Shown here: in pieces, positions 1-6,235 of the stretch
Layout of the letters: the number at the start of each line of letters is the position of its first letter
How positions within the stretch are numbered: the stretch's first letter is position 1
From: an uncultured Porphyromonas sp.
GTDB taxonomy: Bacteria > Bacteroidota > Bacteroidia > Bacteroidales > Porphyromonadaceae
Reading direction: 5' to 3'
Assembly: GCA_900539765.1 (NCBI GenBank)
Contig: UQDF01000080.1
Span: forward strand, 1-6,519
Length of the DNA stretch: 6,519 nt
Translations under genes and position numbers: made by a program
The notes under the pieces: model-generated
The model's input: only the letters and a program-made list of their open reading frames with translations
What the model was told of the DNA's origin: nothing
The model's database searches: none

Positions 1-20
1 GCGTCCGGAGCAGGGCGAGC

Positions 21-48
21 TCCACTCCAAATTGCATTTTGGAGTGGA
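21..48. repeat. Perfect 11-bp inverted repeat (hairpin)
   Basis: TCCACTCCAAA at 21-31 is the exact reverse complement of TTTGGAGTGGA at 38-48, with a 6-nt loop (ttgcat). The right arm is followed by AAATA rather than a T-run, so it does not read as a plus-strand terminator. The layout, a G/C palindromic core flanked by A/T runs, resembles the units of the 6192-6355 array but with a different core. It could be the edge of a similar element that continues left of the window, or a transcription-end hairpin for a gene outside. Confidence 0.6.
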
Positions 49-96
49 AAATACGCCTCCGTAATGTGCCGTCCAGTCGGGACGCACGACCGTTCC

Positions 97-251
97 TACA
101 GGAGTCGTATCTGTGCGTGCGTTGCGCCAAAGCGTTACTGCGTTCGTGGTTTTAACGGGGACGGACGCACAGATCGTGCGTCCCTACAGGAGTCGTATCT
201 GTGCGTGCGTTGCGTCAAAGCGTTACTGCGTCCGTTGGTTTTAACGGGGAC
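97..251. repeat. Two-copy direct repeat, 66-67 bp, 88-bp period
   Basis: Bases 97-162 and 185-251 align with two substitutions (127 C/215 T; 144 T/232 C) and one inserted T (236). Both copies begin TACAGGAGTCGT and end GTTTTAACGGGGAC. Each is preceded by a short hairpin: GGACGCAC/GTGCGTCC before copy 2, and a weaker GGGACG/CGTTCC (one G-T wobble) before copy 1, so the real unit is probably hairpin plus repeat. Homology ends abruptly at 252. No transposase or ORF-like content is visible; this looks like a tandem duplication of an intergenic repeat family. Confidence 0.85.
163..183. repeat. REP-like hairpin between the direct repeats
   Basis: GGACGCAC (163-170) and GTGCGTCC (176-183) form a perfect 8-bp stem with a 5-nt loop AGATC. 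A competing fold uses ACGCACAGAT (165-174) with ATCTGTGCGT (197-206), a perfect 10-bp stem with a 22-nt loop. The two structures are mutually exclusive because they share the left arm. Small GC-rich palindromes next to conserved intergenic sequence resemble REP-type elements, but that class label is an inference. Confidence 0.6.
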
Positions 252-456
252 TATTTCAACCCACGTTTGACGGGTGGTGTCGCTTGGGACTGGGCAGATG
301 TTGATCGTTTTGTGGCGCAGCTTCTCTTTGTGCTCTATGGGCGTGCTTGCAAGCTACAGACAGACACAGAGTACACTGGAGCGCAGAGCACTGGGGGGAG
401 GCGTATTACTTTTGCACGGTCTATCTACTAGGAAGACGGCTCGCGCTCCTCCCTCT

Positions 457-478
457 ACTGCACCTCTCTGAGTGCAGT
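457..478. repeat. 7-bp-stem hairpin downstream of tig
   Basis: ACTGCAC (457-463) pairs with GTGCAGT (472-478) around an 8-nt loop. A tiny hairpin CTTTG/CAAAG (479-490 region) lies between it and the tig terminator, so a minus-strand transcript that passes 492 would meet two more stems. There is no T-run on the minus-strand side, so this is at best an accessory 3'-end structure. Confidence 0.35.
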
Positions 479-491
479 CTTTGGGACAAAG

Positions 492-535
492 AGATAGCGG
501 GACCACCCCACCATCGTGAGATGATCCCGCTATCT
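492..535 (-). terminator. Probable tig transcription terminator
   Basis: AGATAGCGGGA (492-502) and TCCCGCTATCT (525-535) form a perfect 11-bp stem. The 22-nt loop contains a second small stem, CATC/GATG (512-523). It lies 23 nt past the tig stop. On the minus strand the stem is followed by CTCTTTGTCCC, which is only moderately T-rich, so intrinsic termination is plausible but not textbook. It could instead act as a 3'-end stabilising hairpin. Confidence 0.55.
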
Positions 536-558
536 GTATGTTAGGCTGTGGCGCTAGG

Positions 559-2001
559 CTAAGCCTCTTCTGGTGCTACCTCCTCGCTCTCTGACTCATC
601 GTCATGAAACTTGAGTAGCGTGTTGATCTCCTTCTGTAGCTCAGCGTGAAGCTTGTAGAGCTCTTCGATAGAGAGTGGCTCCTGCTCGTCAAGTGTGACT
701 AGCTCCTTAACCTTCGTTGCGAGAGCCTGCTCCTTGGCTTGCTCCTTAGCGGCAAAGAGCTGCTCGCTGTTTTGCTCCATAGCGTTGTTGACGAGGCTAT
801 CGATGAATTCATCGTTGGAGAGTAGCTGACCGAGACCAGCTGATTGAACTTGTCTCATGACACCCTCTCTGACGATATTGCGAACTAGCTCGTTGGTGAC
901 CTCAACGCCTAGCTGCTTATTGAGGTCGGCGACCATGCACTGGTAGCGTACGTAGGGCATAACCTGGTTGATCCGCTCGTCGTACTCCTCTTGTGTCTCC
1001 TCCTCCGTCTTTTCGTTGAGTAGGAGTGCGAGGTGCTTGTCAGAGAAGGGCAGACCCTGGATCTGCTCGACGACATACTTAGAGACGACCGTGGTGAAGA
1101 GGTCGCTGGCCATCGATGCGTTGCGCTCCTCCTGCATCCGCTTTAGCTCAGCTCTGAGCTCCTCCTCGCTGGTCACCTCGGTCGTTGGCCCGAGCATCAG
1201 CTTAAAGAGCTTCTCGTCGATAGCATGTGGCGTGTTGCGTAGGATGCGGTTGATCTTGATCTCAAAAGCGTTCGTATGCTCCTTGACCTCCTCCTGCTTG
1301 ATCTGTAGGAAAGAGGCGATCTCCACCTCGCTGCCGTCATAAGCCTTGTGTAGGTCTATGGTGAGTGTGTCACCCTTGTGAGCCTTAAGGATCTTCGCAC
1401 GAATCTCCTCATTGGTCACATACTGTGGCATAAGGAAGCTCTCCTCGAGGGCGATGCCCTCAGAGGCGTGCTCGCCCTTGTCGTCTAGCTCCTGTACAGA
1501 GACGTAGAGGACATCTTTCTCCTGTACGTCCTCTACCTCGGTGCGCTCGCCAGCACTCTCCTGAGCGTTGCTGATCATCTGATCGATCTCGGCTTCGTCG
1601 ACCTGGACGGTGTAGTGGGGGAGTGTCACGCTGCTATCGATCGTCTCGGGGAACTGAGGGAGCAGTCCCGTGGATATCTGTAGCTGGTAGTCTGTCTGCT
1701 CAGGCGTATAGCTGTTGTCGTCTTGCTCCAAGAGAAGACCTCCGATCGTCTTAATGCCCTGCTCCTTGAGATAGCTGACAGCCTCATTGGATGTGGCCTT
1801 GTTGATAACGCTAAAGCGTACAGCCTGACCGTACTTCTTCTCAATGAGTGCTGCTGGGGTCTTGCCTGGGCGGAATCCTGGCGTTTCAGCTGTCTTGCGC
1901 AGATGCTTCAACTGATCGGTGACTTGCTCTTTAATTTCGTCACTGGTGAGCGTGATGTTCAAGAGAACCTGATCTTCCTTAAGCTCGTGTGATATGTTCA
2001 T
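559..2001 (-). CDS. tig: Trigger factor, ribosome-associated chaperone
   Basis: A 480-residue cytosolic chaperone that binds the ribosome near the exit tunnel and shields nascent chains. The ribosome-binding loop is clear: PGFRPGKTP at residues 41-49, followed by IEKKYG, matching the family GFRxGxxP signature. Residues 1 to about 115 fit the N-terminal ribosome-binding domain. Residues about 155-255 occupy the FKBP-type prolyl isomerase position but are divergent, so isomerase activity is doubtful. Residues about 260-455 fit the helical chaperone body, ending in an acidic tail (DDESESEE then EEA). The length is slightly above a typical 430-450. The ATG at 2001 gives the usual MNISHE-like start and lies about 42 nt from a promoter element. 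No clpP follows within the 558 nt left in the window. Confidence 0.95.
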   Translation of the reverse strand: MNISHELKEDQVLLNITLTSDEIKEQVTDQLKHLRKTAETPGFRPGKTPAALIEKKYGQAVRFSVINKATSNEAVSYLKEQGIKTIGGLLLEQDDNSYTPEQTDYQLQISTGLLPQFPETIDSSVTLPHYTVQVDEAEIDQMISNAQESAGERTEVEDVQEKDVLYVSVQELDDKGEHASEGIALEESFLMPQYVTNEEIRAKILKAHKGDTLTIDLHKAYDGSEVEIASFLQIKQEEVKEHTNAFEIKINRILRNTPHAIDEKLFKLMLGPTTEVTSEEELRAELKRMQEERNASMASDLFTTVVSKYVVEQIQGLPFSDKHLALLLNEKTEEETQEEYDERINQVMPYVRYQCMVADLNKQLGVEVTNELVRNIVREGVMRQVQSAGLGQLLSNDEFIDSLVNNAMEQNSEQLFAAKEQAKEQALATKVKELVTLDEQEPLSIEELYKLHAELQKEINTLLKFHDDESESEEVAPEEA

Positions 2002-2043
2002 AGGACTAAGATGCTATATGCGTGTATATTTAGTTATAGGGGA

Positions 2044-2051
2044 CAAAGGTA
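2044..2051 (-). promoter_or_regulatory. Predicted tig promoter, -7 element
   Basis: Read on the minus strand the sequence is TACCTTTG, a full match to the Bacteroidota sigma-ABfr -7 consensus TAnnTTTG. It ends 42 nt before the tig ATG, implying a leader of roughly 35 nt. No TTG is visible at the expected -33 position, which falls in the TTAG heptad array. A separate promoter here means tig need not be read with the four-gene unit upstream. Confidence 0.65.
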
Positions 2052-2062
2052 CGAAAAAGAGA

Positions 2063-2104
2063 TTAGAAGTTAGAGATTAGATATTAGAGGTTAGAGGTTA
2101 GAGA
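2063..2104. repeat. Tandem 7-bp repeat, six units
   Basis: TTAG recurs at exactly 7-nt steps, starting at 2063, 2070, 2077, 2084, 2091 and 2098. The units are TTAGAAG, TTAGAGA, TTAGATA, TTAGAGG, TTAGAGG and TTAGAGA. The array starts 11 bp upstream of the tig -7 element and so covers the expected -33 region. Short perfect-register arrays like this can change length by replication slippage. Confidence 0.9.
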
Positions 2105-2148
2105 GCTAGTGGCACTAGTGGTACTAGTGACCCTAGTGGTACTAGCCA
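2104..2148. repeat. Tandem 9-bp repeat, five units
   Basis: CTAG recurs at 2106, 2115, 2124, 2133 and 2142, exactly 9 nt apart, in units such as CACTAGTGG and TACTAGTGA. One more CTAGTG occurs in the same register at 2160, where it supplies the stop codon of the acyltransferase gene; the unit between (about 2149-2157) is degenerate. Several units are SpeI-like palindromes (ACTAGT), and neighbours can pair as a 6-bp stem (CACTAG/CTAGTG, 2113-2129). No T-run follows on the minus strand, so it is not an obvious intrinsic terminator. Confidence 0.85.
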
Positions 2149-2159
2149 ATCGCCAGTTG

Positions 2160-3338
2160 CTAGTGCTGGCCGTTGAGGATTGGCTGGGCGTACATCTGAA
2201 GGAGCTGCGTGCGTAGTTCGTTGGTGCTGTAAGCGTCGGTCGATGCTTTCGCTATCTGCTCTTCGAGGTAGCGGAGCGTCTTCTCCTTGTCAGCTTCGCT
2301 GTATAGCTCCTTCGGGTGCGCCTTGTCGGGGTGAAGGAGGTCGTAAGCGATGTAGTTGATCGGGTATAGGCGGTAGTTGCTATGTAGCTCCGTGTCGATG
2401 ATCGTGGCGAGACGCGGGTAGAGCTGTTGCTTGGGTAAGGCTCGTAGCTCGGCCTCTAGCTCAGGTGTGATCAGCTCGTTGAGGCGCGTACCGACGGCAA
2501 AGTGTACGCGTCCCTTGTAGCCGAGTAGACCTGTCTTCATATTGATCAAGTCCTCCTCGGCCCCCTTGACATACTGCTCGTTGGGGTGATGCTTGCGCCA
2601 GAGGAGCTCGCACGCCTTGAGGATGTCGCAAGGGTCGTACTCGTAGCTGATAGTCGTGGGGGCGATGTTGACCCGCATCAGCTGGGTCAGTGGGTCGTTG
2701 CTTTGCGAGGAAGCGATCATCTTGAGGACGCTCGGCTGTGTCTGGTCGCTATTGTCCTTGGCACGCCCCTCACGCTGGGCGATCCATACCGACTTATGAT
2801 CTTGCTGTATGCTCTGGTCGATAAAGGCGGAGAGCGCCTGAGCTGCTAGGAGCATCTGCCGGATCGGTAGCGAGCGACGTACGACAAAGGAGTCGTTGAG
2901 CTTGACCACCGCCTCGATCCATGGTCTGCCGAAGAGGTTGTCGCCGATAGCGATGCGTGGCATCAGATAGTTGCGCTCCTGCATAACTAGGTTGAGAAAT
3001 GCGGAGTCGAGTATGATGTCTCTATGGTTTGTGATAAAGGTCGTGGGCAGATCCCCGCCTAGTCTACTGGCTCCGCTAAGGGATACGGAGAAAGTGGTCT
3101 GCTTCGCTAGCTTGACCACGAGGGGGTAGGATATAAGTTCCTTAAAGGCATCAACACTCTGGATGCTCTTTAGGTGCTGTAGGAGCGTAGTCGTCTCCTC
3201 CTCAGAGAGCAGCTTCGATAGCAGGTGACGTAGCTCAGGTTGGTTGGCTAGCTGTGCGGTGACAGCTGGCACCTCCTTATCAAGGTAGGGACGTATAGAG
3301 TCGTACTCGTACGGCTGTGGGGCAGTGTGTGTGGTCAT
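2160..3338 (-). CDS. Glycerolipid acyltransferase (PlsC/GPAT-like)
   Basis: A 392-residue protein of the lysophosphatidate/glycerol-phosphate acyltransferase fold as seen in Bacteroidota, expected to transfer a fatty acyl group to a glycerolipid or related acceptor at the inner membrane. Block I is TNHRDIILDSAFL (H105, D111). Block II-like PWIEAVVKLNDSFVVRRS spans 139-156. Block III is WIAQREGRAKD (185-195), where EGR stands for the usual EGT. Block IV-like NIAPTTISYEYDPCD spans 224-238, and GYKGRVHFAVG 273-283. No membrane segment is obvious. The open frame extends 72 codons upstream, but that part is the reverse shadow of ddl; the ATG at 3338 overlaps the ddl stop as ATGA and begins the conserved sequence. 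It is the last gene of the unit. The exact acceptor cannot be told from sequence. Confidence 0.88.
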   Translation of the reverse strand: MTTHTAPQPYEYDSIRPYLDKEVPAVTAQLANQPELRHLLSKLLSEEETTTLLQHLKSIQSVDAFKELISYPLVVKLAKQTTFSVSLSGASRLGGDLPTTFITNHRDIILDSAFLNLVMQERNYLMPRIAIGDNLFGRPWIEAVVKLNDSFVVRRSLPIRQMLLAAQALSAFIDQSIQQDHKSVWIAQREGRAKDNSDQTQPSVLKMIASSQSNDPLTQLMRVNIAPTTISYEYDPCDILKACELLWRKHHPNEQYVKGAEEDLINMKTGLLGYKGRVHFAVGTRLNELITPELEAELRALPKQQLYPRLATIIDTELHSNYRLYPINYIAYDLLHPDKAHPKELYSEADKEKTLRYLEEQIAKASTDAYSTNELRTQLLQMYAQPILNGQH

Positions 3339-4324
3339 GATAGTTTGCTCTGGATGATACGTGTGATGAGGTCGCTCAGCTGAAGACCAGCTGCACGTAC
3401 CTGCTGTGGGATGAAGCTGGCCTCCGTCATGCCTGGGGTCGTGTTGACCTCTAGAAGCGTGGGTATGCCGTCCGCCTCGATGATGTAGTCTATACGTACG
3501 AAGCCGTAGCAGTCTAGTAGGTGGGCGATCGTTAGCGATGTCTCCTGTACGCACTGTGTCTGCTCTGGCGAGATGCGTGCGGGAGTTATCTCGTCACTCT
3601 TACCATAGTACTTAGCGTCATAGTCGAAGAAGGTGTCGTGCGCTACCACCTCTGTGACTGGCAGGGCAAAAGAGTCATCGGGAAGGATCACGCATCCGCA
3701 GGTCACCTCGGTGCCGACGATGCACTCCTCGACGAGCACATCGGGTGCCGCTGTGTAAGCGTTCGCTACGGCTGAGGGTAGCTGCTCCCACTGGTCAATG
3801 CGTGTCGTGGCGATGCTGGAGCCACCTGTATTGGGCTTGACAAAGAGTGGCAGGCGCAGGCGAGACTCGATCAGCTCTTGCTCTTCGGACGAGAGCTCTC
3901 GGGTATGATTGCGAAGGCAGTGGGAGCGAGCGATGCGCAAGCCGTGATGCGCTAGATAAGCGTTGCACGCCTCCTTATTAAAGGTCAAAGCCTCGCAGAG
4001 TACGCCGCCTGTCGTGTAGGGTATGCCGAGCATATCTAGGTAACCCTGTAGGAGTCCATTCTCTCCAGGGGTGCCGTGGATAGTAATGTAGGCTAGTGCG
4101 AAGGTAACTTCGGCTGCACCAAAGCGTGCGACTAGTGCACGATCGATCGTTCCCGCCCTTCCCTCAGCATCGGTCACGCTCCATGCGTCGACCGTGATGG
4201 TGACTAGATAGGGGGTGAAGAGGGTTTGATCGATCTGCTTGAGGATCGTCTGGGCGCTACGCTGCGAGACCTCCGCCTCGCCAGAGTATCCGCCACAGAT
4301 GATCGCAATATTGGGTTTGTCCAT
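3335..4324 (-). CDS. ddl: D-alanine--D-alanine ligase
   Basis: A 329-residue ATP-grasp ligase that joins two D-alanines in the cytosol for the peptidoglycan pentapeptide. Near the N-terminus GGYSGEAEVS (11-20) holds the first-subsite glutamate E16. HGTPGENGLLQG (83-94) is the family HGxxGEDGxxQG motif with N for D. FVKPNTGGSS (161-170) is the ATP-binding loop. K238-Y239 in DYDAKYYG matches the omega-loop Lys-Tyr of E. coli DdlB, and Tyr there is typical of D-Ala-D-Ala rather than VanA-type D-Ala-D-Lac ligases. R277, D279, E292 and N294 (VRIDY, LEVNTTPG) are the catalytic and magnesium-binding set. The length is near normal. It starts 30 nt after the pseudouridine synthase stop and overlaps the next gene by 4 nt. 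Confidence 0.96.
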   Translation of the reverse strand: MDKPNIAIICGGYSGEAEVSQRSAQTILKQIDQTLFTPYLVTITVDAWSVTDAEGRAGTIDRALVARFGAAEVTFALAYITIHGTPGENGLLQGYLDMLGIPYTTGGVLCEALTFNKEACNAYLAHHGLRIARSHCLRNHTRELSSEEQELIESRLRLPLFVKPNTGGSSIATTRIDQWEQLPSAVANAYTAAPDVLVEECIVGTEVTCGCVILPDDSFALPVTEVVAHDTFFDYDAKYYGKSDEITPARISPEQTQCVQETSLTIAHLLDCYGFVRIDYIIEADGIPTLLEVNTTPGMTEASFIPQQVRAAGLQLSDLITRIIQSKLS

Positions 4325-4354
4325 AGGGTATGATGGGATATTGCAATGGTTCTT

Positions 4355-5479
4355 TTAGTTAGAGAGTTCGAGCGGTGCCACATATCGTCTCCACTTGTCT
4401 ATGAGCTGTCTCATATCGTCGGGTAGTGGTACCGAGAAGTGCATCCGCTCACCCGTCACGGGGTGATCGAAGGCTAGGGTCTCAGCGTGCAACGCTTGGC
4501 GGGGGCAGATCTTGAGGCAGTTATTGACAAACTGCTGGTAGGAGCTGGTGCGCTGTCCCCACAGGATCTGGTCGCCACCGTAGCGTTCATCGCCAAAGAG
4601 CGGGTGGTCGATAGACTTCATGTGAACACGTATCTGATGGGTGCGTCCCGTCTCCAGTTCGCACGCTATGAGCGTCACAAAGCCGAGTCGCTCTAGCTGC
4701 GTGTAGTGTGTCACGGCTGGCTTGCCTATCTCACTCGTTGGGGGATAGACGGTCATACGGGTACGGTCGCGCGGATCACGAGCTATATTGCCCTCGATCG
4801 TTCCTTGCGGCTGGTCGAGCTTGCCCCAAATGAGAGCTTGGTAGCGACGTCCTGTAGTCTTGAGGAAAAACTGTCTCGCCAGTCGTATCTTAGCCTCTGT
4901 ACGCTTTGCCACGAGGAGTAGTCCACTGGTGTCTTTGTCAATGCGATGCACCAGTCCTACGGAAGCATCGTTCGGATCGTAGAGTGGGTCGTTACGTAAG
5001 TAGTAGGCGAGGGCGTGAACGAGCGTGCCACTGTAGTTGCCGTGACCTGGGTGTACGACCATGCCCGCAGGCTTATTGACCACCAATAGCTGATCGTCCT
5101 CATAGACTATGTCGAGCGGTATGTCCTCTGGTGTGATCGACCAGTCCTGCTTCGGATGCGCCAGCATCATCGTGATGGTCTCCAGGGGCTTGACCTTGTA
5201 GTTGCTCTTGACCGGCTCGCCATCCACCCAGATGAGTCCCGCCTTGGCGGCAAGCTGTATGCGATGGCGCGAAGTGTGTGGCATACGATCCACTAGGAAG
5301 CGATCGATGCGTAGTGGTGTCTGTCCTGGATCTACCCGCACACGGTAATGCTCGTAAAGCTCCTCGCCGTGTGTTCCTGCGACCCACTGATCCTCCTCGT
5401 CGGTAGCTATAAGGTCAGCCTCTAGCTCCTCAAGGGGGAGCGACTCCTTGTCGGGATTACATCCAGGACTCATCCTCAT
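4355..5479 (-). CDS. rluD: RluD-type 23S rRNA pseudouridine synthase
   Basis: A 374-residue RluA-family enzyme that isomerises uridines in rRNA; RluD acts on helix 69 of 23S rRNA. After an acidic leader (about residues 1-45), an S4 RNA-binding domain spans roughly 55-108 (LRIDRFLV to VDGEPVKSNYKV). The catalytic domain follows: VVNKPAGMVVHPGHG (133-147), HRIDKDTSGLLL (178-189) with catalytic D181, ETGRTHQIRVH (276-286) and RQALHAETLAFDHP (327-340). S4 plus these blocks favours RluD over RluA or RluC, but the exact target is inferred. The ATG at 5479 overlaps the PASTA gene by 23 nt; a second in-frame ATG at 5473 gives MSPGC and a 17-nt overlap, and either could be used. No clear Shine-Dalgarno is seen. 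Confidence 0.92.
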   Translation of the reverse strand: MRMSPGCNPDKESLPLEELEADLIATDEEDQWVAGTHGEELYEHYRVRVDPGQTPLRIDRFLVDRMPHTSRHRIQLAAKAGLIWVDGEPVKSNYKVKPLETITMMLAHPKQDWSITPEDIPLDIVYEDDQLLVVNKPAGMVVHPGHGNYSGTLVHALAYYLRNDPLYDPNDASVGLVHRIDKDTSGLLLVAKRTEAKIRLARQFFLKTTGRRYQALIWGKLDQPQGTIEGNIARDPRDRTRMTVYPPTSEIGKPAVTHYTQLERLGFVTLIACELETGRTHQIRVHMKSIDHPLFGDERYGGDQILWGQRTSSYQQFVNNCLKICPRQALHAETLAFDHPVTGERMHFSVPLPDDMRQLIDKWRRYVAPLELSN

Positions 5480-6110
5480 CAGGCTCTAGAACGTGTGTGG
5501 TCGAGTCAGCGGGGAGGGCTTGTCCTCCTGTTCCCATAATTGAGTCGTAAGGCTCGAAAGCTCCTTGTGGTATGCTGTCACTGGTAGCCACAGAGACTAA
5601 AAGTATGAGTGGTGTGGCGAGCGGTATGCGGGTGCCAGGAGCTAATGTCTGTCCTGAGGGAAGCTGTACGCCCATGACTAGATCGTCAAAGGCTCCCGCT
5701 ACGTAACTGGGGGTGATGTTTTCGAATCCCAGGCTGACGAGACGCGCTCGTGCTTGTCGCTCGGATACATCGACGAGTGAGGGGATGATGCCGTTGCGAG
5801 GTGAGGAGGCGTTGAGCGTGAGGAAGATGATGCGTCCCGCTTTGACTCGGCTACCCGCTTTAGGGCTTAAGTCGTAGACTGCCCCCTTGGGTACTTCCGT
5901 AGTGTATACCGAGTCGATCACCTCGTAGCGCAGATCCGCTTTGTCTAGGAGTCGCACCGCTTCACTTGCAGGGAGACCATATATATTAGGTATCTCGACA
6001 GAAGTGCCGTGGCGTGTGAAGAAATTCATCCAGACGAGTGCCAGGACGACGATGATGACTGAAGCTAGGATCATCAGACCAATGTGAACCAGAAGGGAAG
6101 GACGTCGCAT
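5457..6110 (-). CDS. Membrane-anchored two-PASTA-domain protein
   Basis: A 217-residue protein with a short positive N-terminus (MRRPSLLVHIG), one membrane helix at about 8-29 rich in I/L/V, and an extracytoplasmic remainder. Two PASTA repeats follow: about 37-100 (VEIPNIYGLPASEAVRLL through VKAGRIIFLTLN) and about 107-173 (IIPSLVDVSERQARARLVSLGF through ATPLILLVSV), each with the PxxxG-like opening and the SPxxGxxVxxG-like end (weaker in the second). The C-terminal 40 residues are low-complexity and acidic. PASTA domains bind peptidoglycan or muropeptides, usually on Ser/Thr kinases or PBPs; neither is attached here. First gene of a unit with rluD and ddl, which suggests a cell-wall role. 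Its start lies 27 nt from a strong -7 element. The precise function is unknown. Confidence 0.88.
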   Translation of the reverse strand: MRRPSLLVHIGLMILASVIIVVLALVWMNFFTRHGTSVEIPNIYGLPASEAVRLLDKADLRYEVIDSVYTTEVPKGAVYDLSPKAGSRVKAGRIIFLTLNASSPRNGIIPSLVDVSERQARARLVSLGFENITPSYVAGAFDDLVMGVQLPSGQTLAPGTRIPLATPLILLVSVATSDSIPQGAFEPYDSIMGTGGQALPADSTTHVLEPDEDESWM

Positions 6111-6137
6111 AGGGTATATCTATTAGCGGAGACTATG

Positions 6138-6145
6138 CAAAGGTA
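6138..6145 (-). promoter_or_regulatory. Predicted promoter of the PASTA-rluD-ddl-acyltransferase unit
   Basis: On the minus strand this reads TACCTTTG, identical to the element before tig and a full match to TAnnTTTG. It ends 27 nt before the ATG at 6110, implying a leader of about 20 nt. The nearest TTG upstream (6172-6174) is 26 nt away, longer than the usual 19-21, so the -33 part is weak or absent. The first palindrome of the 22-bp array begins about 50 bp further upstream, near enough for a bound protein to act on this promoter. Confidence 0.65.
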
Positions 6146-6191
6146 ACGATAATTTGATAGTGTCGCATCATCAAGGTAAAGGTGTCAGACG

Positions 6192-6235
6192 ATAGCCACG
6201 TGGAAAATGTCAAATCTCCACGTGGCTATTTTTTT
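6192..6235 (+). terminator. Terminator-like hairpin with T7 tract within the array
   Basis: ATAGCCACGTGG (6192-6203) is the exact reverse complement of CCACGTGGCTAT (6218-6229), giving a 12-bp stem with a 14-nt loop, and seven T residues run from 6229 to 6235. This has the form of an intrinsic terminator for rightward transcription, yet every gene to its left is on the minus strand. It might stop antisense transcription arising inside or in front of the operon, or the T-run may simply be one A/T-rich spacer of the array. Confidence 0.35.

Larger units (their letters stand above)
1..558. other. Gene-free intergenic region downstream of tig
   Basis: No convincing gene is present. Short open frames on the plus strand overlap one another, run through repeats and hairpins, and show no family motif. 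The stretch holds an 11-bp-stem hairpin (21-48), two copies of a 66-67 bp repeat with an 88-bp period (97-251), a 7-bp-stem hairpin (457-478) and the probable tig terminator (492-535). Between 252 and 456 I see only unremarkable sequence, including the 10-bp palindrome GCTTGCAAGC. The lack of clpP and clpX here is notable because they often follow tig. Confidence 0.7.

Noticed and set aside
1..260. Insertion sequence or its remnant
   Set aside because: There is no transposase frame and no terminal inverted repeat bounding the direct repeats.
64..544. Several overlapping plus-strand frames of 65-76 codons
   Set aside because: They overlap in different frames and run through direct repeats and hairpins; the translation reflects the repeat, not a protein family.
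968..1342. 124-codon plus-strand frame opposite tig
   Set aside because: It is antisense to the well-supported tig gene, very rich in serine, and has no family motif.
3339..3554. A 72-codon upstream extension of the acyltransferase frame
   Set aside because: It lies wholly within ddl, its residues (rich in R, H, T, P) look like out-of-frame translation, and the conserved protein starts at the ATG at 3338 with an ATGA overlap.
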